A stretch of DNA of 6,243 nt from Syntrophothermus sp. UBA1445 (GTDB lineage Bacteria > Bacillota > Syntrophomonadia > Syntrophomonadales > DTU052), in the NCBI GenBank assembly GCA_002329495.1, contig DCTH01000200.1, forward strand, positions 729 to 6,971. The letters run 5' to 3'. Below are positions 1-5,196 of the stretch, one piece after another. Made by a program: the position numbers and the translations under genes. The notes under the pieces are model-generated. The model made no database searches. It was not told the origin of the DNA and saw only the letters and a program-made list of their open reading frames with translations. Each line of letters opens with the position of its first letter. Position 1 is the first letter of the stretch.

Positions 1-2075
1 ACGATTTCCAGCCGCATCCCCTCGTGGGCGGCAAAACGTTGTACTATTTCAATATCACACCCTGTGTATTGGCCGTTTATGTAAGCTACATAAGGGAGGT
101 CATCTACAGCCACCCCAACCACCAGCGTTTCACCGTCTGCAGGTGATTCAAGCGGAGGAATGGCCGCCTTTTCAAGGTCTTCGACAAACCAGCGCCGGTA
201 GATTTCGTCGTAGGTTCCATCCTCGCGGATCTGTCGCAGAAAGGCATTGAATTTTTCCCGCAGGGCAGGATTATTCTTGTTAAAACCCATGCCCAGAGGT
301 TTGGGCATATAGTCATCAACCAGGAATCCCAGGTCAGGGTTGGTATCCACCACCACTTTAGCGGAGGTTCCCGCCATCATAGCCGCGTCAATCTTATTGG
401 TCTTGATGGCCACTACCATATCGGAAGAAGTATCAAAGCGCAGGATTTTGGTGGACGGGTACTTTTCAGCAATCATCTTATCGTGTATGGTTCCCGTCAT
501 TACCCCAACTCGTTTGCCGTCGATATCATCCAGGGTAGCCATTTTGGTATTATCAACGGCGATATTCTTTTTCAGAGTCAAGAAAGCAGCCCCTAATTCA
601 TAATAAGGATCGGAGAAAGCGATCTCCTTTTGGCGCTCCTCCGTTATCATCAAGCTGCTGGAAATCATATCAATCTTATTGGTGGATACTGCGGCGATCA
701 AACTGCCGAATTCCATGTCCTGAAGCACAAGTTCCTTTCCCAGATAGGCGGCAAACCTTTGGTCAAGTTCGGCGTCAAACCCGATCATTTCTTTTTCCTT
801 TGACGCCATAAAGGGGAGTCCGGCATCACTGGCTATGCCAACAATCAGCTTCCCATTGTTACCGGAGTTCTCGATCACCGGCATCTCGGTTGAACCATCG
901 GTCATCCAGCGTTTAACCATATCGTTATAGGTGCCATTGTTCTTGATTTCCTTAAGGAAACTATTGAATTGTTCACGCAGGACATCATTATCCCGGTTAA
1001 AACCCATCCCAATTGGAACTGAGTAGACAACATCGCCGAGCATGGCCAAGTCCTGGTCCTTACGTACTAGCCCCCGTAATACCTCTTGATTGATTAGCAC
1101 CGCATCAACCTTGCCGCTCTTCAGCGCCAGAAGCAAATCGTTGATATTCCTGTACTGCGTTAAGGTGGCGTTAGGGTAATTTTTACTGGCATAGGTATCG
1201 TGAACCGTTCCTAACAGCACTCCGATGCGTTTATCCTCTATATCCTGGATGGTCTTCAACTGGAGACCAGTTTTGTCAGTCCCGGATTTGCTGTCACTTC
1301 GCACCAGGGCGACAATACCCCCAGTGTAATAGCTCTTGCTGAACAATACCTGCTTAGCCCGTTCTTCAGTAATGGATAATCCCGCACCGATCATATCCAC
1401 GTCGCCGGATACCAGTGCAGGAATCAGGCCCCCAAAATCCATATTTACAACCTCAAGCTGCATGTCCAGCTTTTTAGCTATGTAGGTGGCCAATTCAATA
1501 TCAAAACCTACAACCTGACCAGAGCCGTCCACGAAAGCCATCGGTTCGGTAACGGCGGCGGTGCCAAACCGTAGAGTGCCTTTGTTTCCTGTCAGCTCAA
1601 TCTTGGGCATCGGTGCGGGCTGTCCTTTGACAGGAAACCAGCGCCTCAGCATATCATCATAGGTACCGTTGGCTCTCAGTTCATCAATTACACTGTCAAT
1701 GGCCATCTTATGTTCCCGGGCCTGAAGCCTAACGGCGAACCCGTAGTCGTCCTCTAAAAGAACCTCAGGCAGTACTTTCATGCCTTCGTTTTTGGCAGCA
1801 ATATTCAGGAGAATAGGTTTATCATAAGCTGCTGCATCCGCTTTGCCTTCTTTTACGGCCAACGCACAGTCAAAAGCGCTTAAGTAATACTGGAACTGGG
1901 CATCCGGAAATCTCTGCATTACCAGCTTGTCGGCCACCGTTCCAGTGGGCACGGCAAAAGTCTTACCACCCTCCAGCATGGATAAATCAGTTATTAATTG
2001 TTTTTCTCCCCCGCATCCCACCAGCGACAGAGCAAGACAGAACATCAGAATGATCCCAACCACTTTACTTCGCAT
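1..2075 (-). CDS. Tandem SBP_bac_3 lipoprotein, 3' end outside window
   Basis: Only the first 691 codons are visible; the reading frame is open to the window edge. Residues 1-20 form a signal peptide with a lipobox L18-V19-G20-C21, so the mature protein should be lipid-anchored outside the membrane. Family 3 solute-binding modules, typical of polar amino acid uptake or sensing, follow: a lone second lobe (about 31-148), a full module (about 166-392), another full module (about 408-632), and the start of a fourth (from about 649). Each visible module ends in a near-identical GTYxxxxxRW motif (residues 137, 381, 620). The SITEER and MITEER motifs carry the arginines (R239, R481) that in this family bind the ligand carboxylate. 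ATG at 2075 is supported by a ribosome site and by the signal peptide. The missing C-terminus could hold more modules, an ABC permease domain or a signalling domain; this cannot be told here. Domain family is sure, substrate is unknown. Confidence 0.93.
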   Translation of the reverse strand, partial: MRSKVVGIILMFCLALSLVGCGGEKQLITDLSMLEGGKTFAVPTGTVADKLVMQRFPDAQFQYYLSAFDCALAVKEGKADAAAYDKPILLNIAAKNEGMKVLPEVLLEDDYGFAVRLQAREHKMAIDSVIDELRANGTYDDMLRRWFPVKGQPAPMPKIELTGNKGTLRFGTAAVTEPMAFVDGSGQVVGFDIELATYIAKKLDMQLEVVNMDFGGLIPALVSGDVDMIGAGLSITEERAKQVLFSKSYYTGGIVALVRSDSKSGTDKTGLQLKTIQDIEDKRIGVLLGTVHDTYASKNYPNATLTQYRNINDLLLALKSGKVDAVLINQEVLRGLVRKDQDLAMLGDVVYSVPIGMGFNRDNDVLREQFNSFLKEIKNNGTYNDMVKRWMTDGSTEMPVIENSGNNGKLIVGIASDAGLPFMASKEKEMIGFDAELDQRFAAYLGKELVLQDMEFGSLIAAVSTNKIDMISSSLMITEERQKEIAFSDPYYELGAAFLTLKKNIAVDNTKMATLDDIDGKRVGVMTGTIHDKMIAEKYPSTKILRFDTSSDMVVAIKTNKIDAAMMAGTSAKVVVDTNPDLGFLVDDYMPKPLGMGFNKNNPALREKFNAFLRQIREDGTYDEIYRRWFVEDLEKAAIPPLESPADGETLVVGVAVDDLPYVAYINGQYTGCDIEIVQRFAAHEGMRLEI

Positions 2076-2082
2076 AGCAACA

Positions 2083-2088
2083 CTCCCT
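2083..2088 (-). promoter_or_regulatory. Ribosome binding site of the tandem binding lipoprotein
   Basis: Read on the minus strand this is AGGGAG, seven bases before the ATG that begins the lipoprotein signal peptide. It fixes the start of that gene. Confidence 0.8.
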
Positions 2089-2108
2089 AATTACCGGTAC
2101 CCCGGACA

Positions 2109-2117
2109 TTTATATCA
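2109..2117 (-). promoter_or_regulatory. Candidate extended -10 promoter for the binding lipoprotein
   Basis: The minus strand reads TGATATAAA, an extended -10 element (TGn followed by TATAAA, one base from TATAAT). Transcription would begin near 2102, giving a short leader of about 27 bases that contains the ribosome site. No good -35 box lies at 16-18 bases, which is acceptable for an extended -10 promoter but keeps this a candidate. Confidence 0.45.
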
Positions 2118-2220
2118 GATATGCAACTTAACAGCTACAAAACTACCCTTTTCCATTCGACAGCTGGCTGTTATTCTCCTTCGCCAATACCATTGAGTGG
2201 TAAAGATAGTTCCTTGAATG

Positions 2221-2271
2221 CCGGTAACCACCGGTTTGTTGCCTGATCGCACTACCAGGAATCGGTTACCG
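2221..2271. repeat. Inverted repeat with competing hairpins
   Basis: CGGTAACC at 2222-2229 is the exact reverse complement of GGTTACCG at 2264-2271. Nested within, CCTG (2242-2245) can pair with CAGG (2256-2259). The left arm can instead fold locally: CCGGT (2221-2225), loop AACC, ACCGG (2230-2234). The long and local pairings use the same bases and exclude each other. It lies upstream of the leftward promoter candidate, so it would be in that mRNA leader only if transcription starts further upstream. It could also be a protein-binding site. Confidence 0.6.
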
Positions 2272-2318
2272 CAGCCGGCCAGTTTAATAATCTATACCAT
2301 CCTGACGGTTACAGCATG

Positions 2319-2330
2319 CACATTAATGTG
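2319..2330. repeat. Perfect 12-bp palindrome, possible operator
   Basis: CACATTAATGTG is a perfect palindrome, directly overlapped on its left by a second small one, GCATGC (2314-2319). Dyads of this size in intergenic DNA are often regulator sites, but no regulator family is recognised. Confidence 0.4.
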
Positions 2331-2340
2331 AAACCAAGCT

Positions 2341-2364
2341 AAAAAAATGCACCCGTAAATGGGT
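2341..2364 (-). terminator. Weak minus-strand terminator-like hairpin with T run
   Basis: On the minus strand ACCC, loop ATTTAC, GGGT, then GCA and seven T residues. A second hairpin (AGGCG with CGCCT, 2372-2397) lies just before it. It could end leftward transcripts from the sbc operon, which stops at 2827 with no closer terminator in view, after they run antisense through the small plus-strand gene. The stem is only four base pairs, so the call is tentative. Confidence 0.3.
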
Positions 2365-2535
2365 ATGGGGAAGGCGATTATAAGAAGGAGACCGCCTAAG
2401 ACTTTGAAATTACAGTCATCGAAGAATGTCCCTATGATGCGGGTTAATCATATGTAATAATAGCATTAACTAGATCGAACCCGGTGTAAGTACGCTATGG
2501 TCGTCAAATCCAGGAAGCTTATGGGGAGTAAGGTC

Positions 2536-2542
2536 AAGGAGG
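2536..2542 (+). promoter_or_regulatory. Ribosome binding site deciding a TTG start
   Basis: AAGGAGG, the full consensus, lies ten bases before the TTG at 2553. No ATG start is available in the frame near this point, so this site supports both the reality of the small gene and its TTG start. Confidence 0.75.
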
Positions 2543-2552
2543 TATAACCGCT

Positions 2553-2834
2553 TTGAACATAACATTTGAGGAATTCATAAACCTGGAACCAGACGAGGTA
2601 CAAAACGATTTGGAAAACGAATTGGGAGAAAAGGGTCTCCTTGAGGGGTACCTGGATTGGTGTCAGAACAACTATGCGGAACCGTACAATTGGAAGACCC
2701 TTCGAGAGTGGAATTCAGACATCTTCGACGAAATCATCAGTCATCTGGTCGCGGTTCGCGGTCCCTTCAAACCAGATGAACCAGCAGCGGACGATTCTAC
2801 TCTCGACTGGTTATTGGGACCGCGGACTACCTGA
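2553..2834 (+). CDS. Small, strongly acidic hypothetical protein
   Basis: This 93-residue protein is not recognised. It starts at TTG behind a consensus ribosome site. I count 21 acidic residues (12 Glu, 9 Asp) against 6 Lys/Arg, a net charge near -15, with four tryptophans and one cysteine (C38). There is no signal peptide or membrane segment, so it should be cytoplasmic. The N-terminal three quarters look helical (FEEFINLEPDEVQNDLEN and similar amphipathic stretches), while the tail from about residue 71 is Pro/Asp rich and probably flexible. It is the only plus-strand gene here and its last 8 bases overlap the end of the SbcC C-terminal half, in convergent orientation. Antisense interference between the two is possible. 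Acidic proteins of this size are sometimes DNA mimics or inhibitors, but nothing in the sequence shows that. It may equally be an orphan gene. Confidence 0.68.
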   Translation: MNITFEEFINLEPDEVQNDLENELGEKGLLEGYLDWCQNNYAEPYNWKTLREWNSDIFDEIISHLVAVRGPFKPDEPAADDSTLDWLLGPRTT

Positions 2835-3474
2835 TATTCGTTACCACGCTTTCACCGTTCCTGATTTCAATATGGTAGGCTGCAGCCCCGGCATCAGCCA
2901 GGTGCTGGTTATGGGTGACCATTATCACCTGGCGGTCGAATGAGTTGCAGACCGCGTTCAGGAATTCCGCCACCTGACGCGCATACTGTTCGGAAACGTG
3001 TTTGCCGGGTTCGTCCAGGACCAGCGGGCCCGCCAGCGGGGGACGGCTGGTTTCCAGAAGGGCTACCCGCAAAGCCAGGGAGATAACATCCACAATACCG
3101 CCGCCCCGGGAGTCACGCGGATCATTCTGCACCACCTGTTCTCCACCATAGGTCGAAGAAACTGAAAATTCCGCCTCCGATCTCTCAGCGCGTTCTTCAA
3201 AGTCGATATGAAAAACGTGATCACTCTCAAATATCATCTTCAGGGCGTTGGTGACCAGCCTTTCCATGGTTTCCTTGGACTCCCGGCGGGCATAATCACC
3301 AGCTATACTAAACAGCCTGGCCACCTGACGCAGTGTTTCGACCTCGTGTTTTAGACCGGCGATCCGGGCCTCCTTCTGTTGTTTCTGGTCCTGCAGGCTG
3401 TCGCGCTGGCCCTTGCGCCGGTTGAGATCATCACGAAAACTGGCTACACTTTTTTTCAATGCCGCGTGTTCCAA
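2827..3474 (-). CDS. SbcC/Rad50-type ATPase, C-terminal half
   Basis: A 215-residue protein carrying the C-terminal half of an ABC-type Rad50/SbcC head. Residues about 1-55 are coiled coil. Then follow a mixed region and an ATPase lobe with a variant signature S122-R-G-G-G126 (usual LSGG), Walker B LVLDE (151-155) and H-loop T187-H188. There is no Walker A, so it cannot act alone: it should pair with the Walker A half encoded upstream (3865-5196) to form a composite ATP site that drives the SbcD-like nuclease. The start is TTG, one base after the stop of the 87-residue gene, with an AGGTGG ribosome site inside that gene's last codons; an in-frame stop at 3520-3522 with no ATG or GTG after it rules out a longer product. 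This indicates translational coupling. The 3' end overlaps the small convergent gene. The function is inferred from family and context. Confidence 0.88.
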   Translation of the reverse strand: MEHAALKKSVASFRDDLNRRKGQRDSLQDQKQQKEARIAGLKHEVETLRQVARLFSIAGDYARRESKETMERLVTNALKMIFESDHVFHIDFEERAERSEAEFSVSSTYGGEQVVQNDPRDSRGGGIVDVISLALRVALLETSRPPLAGPLVLDEPGKHVSEQYARQVAEFLNAVCNSFDRQVIMVTHNQHLADAGAAAYHIEIRNGESVVTNIR

Positions 3475-3475
3475 C

Positions 3476-3739
3476 TCACCATCCCACCTTTTTCAGGTAC
3501 TGCATGGGTATCAGTTCCTCAATCCTTTTAATCAGGGAATCCATTTCGAAACGGATCTCACGGATCCGGGCATCAAGTTCCTCTGGCTGGCAGCCCAGAG
3601 CCTCTATACGCTGGTGGACCTGCTCCAGGTCTTTTTTCAGCACCTCGTAACGGGCCAAGGCCCGGTTCCGGTCATTACTGGCATCTTTTAAGGCCTTCTC
3701 CAGCTTCTTTATCCGGGCATCGTAAGATTCCTTTTCCAT
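3476..3739 (-). CDS. Small coiled-coil protein within the split sbcC locus
   Basis: An 87-residue protein predicted to be almost all coiled coil: heptad-like Leu/Ile spacing with abundant Lys, Glu and Arg from residue 4 to about 43, a break at LGCQP (48-52), then a second helix (about 53-76) ending at Pro78. This suggests a helical hairpin. It contains one cysteine (C50), so it has no zinc hook of its own, and no ATPase motif. It lies between the two SbcC halves and its stop is one base from the TTG of the C-terminal half, so the two are probably made together. It most likely supplies or stabilises part of the coiled-coil arm of the split Rad50-like complex. It could be a remnant of the C-terminal arm cut free by a frameshift, but its clean ATG start with a G-rich upstream region favours a separate subunit. 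Confidence 0.8.
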   Translation of the reverse strand: MEKESYDARIKKLEKALKDASNDRNRALARYEVLKKDLEQVHQRIEALGCQPEELDARIREIRFEMDSLIKRIEELIPMQYLKKVGW

Positions 3740-3796
3740 AGCTGCACCCCCACTTTAGAAAGATGTATATCGTTTGCCCTGTCCACGGGACTAGCA

Positions 3797-3856
3797 TCAT
3801 TTCTCTGCGTTGCTTTTGATAGTGGCCACTATTGATCCAATAGACAGGTTATCCAT
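3797..3856 (-). CDS. Possible 19-codon ORF in the sbcC gap
   Basis: In the 125-base gap between the N-terminal SbcC half and the 87-residue gene there is an ORF encoding MDNLSIGSIVATIKSNAEK. It has an ATG with AGGA six bases upstream and begins nine bases after the previous stop. It runs across two overlapping palindromes, so the ORF could be a leader peptide, a real microprotein, or chance within a structured spacer. It matches no family I recognise. Confidence 0.3.
   Translation of the reverse strand: MDNLSIGSIVATIKSNAEK
3819..3843. repeat. Two overlapping inverted repeats in the sbcC gap
   Basis: ATAGTGGCCACTAT (3819-3832) is a perfect 14-bp palindrome. Overlapping its right end, CTATTG (3829-3834) and CAATAG (3838-3843) form a second 6-bp inverted repeat around three bases. 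In RNA the two hairpins share bases and cannot both form. There is no T run after either, so they are not a simple terminator. They may act in mRNA processing, in setting subunit ratio, or as an operator. Confidence 0.6.
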
Positions 3857-3864
3857 GGTTTATC

Positions 3865-5196
3865 CTATAAAATCTCCCGTCTGATGCGGGTGATGGTGTC
3901 CTGATTTATCTCGGCAAAACAGGTGGGACATCTCCCGGCACTCTGCAGGAGGTCACCGTATTCATCAGCCAGGCTTTTTGCCCGGGAATCCATCTGCTTA
4001 AGATCCTGTTGGGCCTTCCTAAGCCTCGCTTGGGCCTCCTTCCAGTGGCTGAGCAGATCCGTAAACGATCCCAACCCCGTTTGCAGCTGTGAGATATCCT
4101 GAATCGCCTGTTCCGCCCCGTCAAGGTCTTGCAGCGATGCAAGTATAGCTTCACAGTTCTCCAGTTCCTCTGATTTCTGCTGCCGTTCTTTCTCCAGCCC
4201 GGCCAGTTCCTTGCGGGTGGCCTGCAATTCAAAGCCCTCCTGCCGCAGGGCTTTCATCTCATCCAGGTACTCCTCCGTCTGGTCCAGTCCTCGGGTAAAT
4301 TCGATCGTCAGATTACAGGCCTTCAGTTCCTCCAGGGTCTGGTTCCTTTGTTCCCTTAGCCCCTGTATCTCCTGTAGATCCTGCAACAGTCTGGTTATCG
4401 CCACCTGGTTTTGGTAGGCTTCATCGAGTTGGTCGAGCTGCTTAAGCACATCCCTGATCTCTGCCATCTGCTGGCGGTTTTGCAGCAGGAAATCCCTCGC
4501 CTCTTCCAGCATCCGGACTTCCCGGTCCAGGTCCGCGAACCGCCTCAGAAGCTGTTCCAGGTTCGCCAATCGGGTCTCTTCCTCCTCCAACTGGGCGTAG
4601 TTCTGAAGCTGCTGGTCCAACAACTCTATATCACCCTCCAGGCGGCTGATCTCCTGCAGGGCCTGGGAGGTATCGCGCAGGGTTTCGCGCTGAGCGGCAT
4701 CAATGATGTGCAGGTTGGCCATGCGGCCCAGAACCTTGGAACGGGTAGTCCCTGATTCCTCCAGCAGGAAGGGGGCCTCCAGCTGACTGGCCAGGTTTAT
4801 CTCCACTGCCCGATCACGGTCGATCACCAGCTTTTGAATCCCCAGGGCCTGTCTCACCTCAAAGGGCACTTCCTTGTTAAAGCGTTCGAAAACCAGGGCC
4901 TCTTCGCCCGGAACCTCCAGTATGTACCGGTTGGTCCGGTTACTCTCGTCGCGGATCCTTTCCACCGCCACCCCATTGCTCAACTCCACCCGCACCTCAC
5001 ACCGGGTCTCACCAACCCTGATAAAGCCGGTGCCTCGGGGCTCGTTATAAACCAGCCAGCGCAGAGCTCGGACAATGGCCGACTTCCCCTGGTCAGAAGG
5101 GCCAACGATTATGTTAAGCCCCGGGGTAAACTCAAATTCTGTTTCTCGATGAGACTGGAAGTTCCTCAGCCGCAGCCTTTTTATGTAGGACTTCAT
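3865..5196 (-). CDS. SbcC/Rad50-type ATPase, N-terminal half with zinc hook
   Basis: A 443-residue protein starting with the classic Rad50/SbcC N-terminal lobe: MKSYIKRLRLRNFQSH, then Walker A GPSDQGKS (32-39) and a probable Q-loop glutamine near Q138. Residues about 170-420 are a long coiled coil. The zinc hook CPTC (423-426) is followed by only 17 residues, so the protein ends where a normal SbcC would turn back into its second arm. Full-length SbcC is usually around 1000 residues; here signature, Walker B and H-loop are on a separate gene (2827-3474). The hook should join two complexes by a shared metal ion. The ATG overlaps the SbcD-like gene's stop by four bases (ATGA), with GGGAGG seven bases upstream, so the pair is translationally coupled. 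In-frame stops follow directly (TAG at 3865-3867, another 11 codons later), so this is not one recent point mutation. The complex is expected to process DNA ends. Confidence 0.92.
   Translation of the reverse strand: MKSYIKRLRLRNFQSHRETEFEFTPGLNIIVGPSDQGKSAIVRALRWLVYNEPRGTGFIRVGETRCEVRVELSNGVAVERIRDESNRTNRYILEVPGEEALVFERFNKEVPFEVRQALGIQKLVIDRDRAVEINLASQLEAPFLLEESGTTRSKVLGRMANLHIIDAAQRETLRDTSQALQEISRLEGDIELLDQQLQNYAQLEEEETRLANLEQLLRRFADLDREVRMLEEARDFLLQNRQQMAEIRDVLKQLDQLDEAYQNQVAITRLLQDLQEIQGLREQRNQTLEELKACNLTIEFTRGLDQTEEYLDEMKALRQEGFELQATRKELAGLEKERQQKSEELENCEAILASLQDLDGAEQAIQDISQLQTGLGSFTDLLSHWKEAQARLRKAQQDLKQMDSRAKSLADEYGDLLQSAGRCPTCFAEINQDTITRIRREIL

Larger units (their letters stand above)
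2076..2552. other. Intergenic region without a convincing gene
   Basis: This 477-base stretch separates the leftward lipoprotein gene from the rightward small acidic protein gene. Frames are short and broken by stops, and no tRNA or known riboswitch consensus was recognised. It contains the leftward promoter and ribosome site, a two-tier inverted repeat (2221-2271), a 12-bp palindrome (2319-2330), a minus-strand hairpin with a T run (2341-2364), and another small inverted repeat (AGGCG at 2372-2376 with CGCCT at 2393-2397). For the rightward gene the best promoter-like signal is TGTAATAAT at 2453-2461, an extended -10-like sequence without a -35 box; this is weak. Confidence 0.7.

Noticed and set aside
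340..603. Plus-strand ORF of 87 codons, and other plus-strand ORFs at 1927-2196, 4411-4755 and 4834-5562.
   Set aside because: They lie opposite well-supported minus-strand genes with clear domain motifs, lack ribosome sites I could credit, and translate to compositions typical of antisense frames.
2370..2400. GGCGAT...CCGCC resembled the opening of a fluoride (crcB) riboswitch.
   Set aside because: The conserved pseudoknot partner and the downstream GCTGATGACxCCTAC-like segment are absent; only a 5-bp stem remains.
2427..2438. TGTCCCTATGAT here also occurs on the minus strand at 6185-6196, before the SbcD-like gene.
   Set aside because: A 12-base match between two places in a window of this size, both strands counted, is expected by chance about twice, and the flanks do not match.
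2403..2447. Short frame reading FEITVIEECPYDAG before a stop, which looked protein-like.
   Set aside because: It is bounded by a stop six bases upstream of the phenylalanine codon and has no start codon or ribosome site; too short to call a gene remnant.
2641..2943. Plus-strand ORF in another frame over the small acidic gene and the SbcC C-half.
   Set aside because: The overlapping 2553 frame has a consensus ribosome site, and the distal part is antisense to the Walker B and H-loop coding region.
3740..3864. The gap between the SbcC halves as a simple frameshift or nonsense mutation in one sbcC gene.
   Set aside because: The N-half frame meets several stops, the gap does not encode coiled coil, and each downstream gene has its own start, so a single sequencing error or point mutation does not explain the split.
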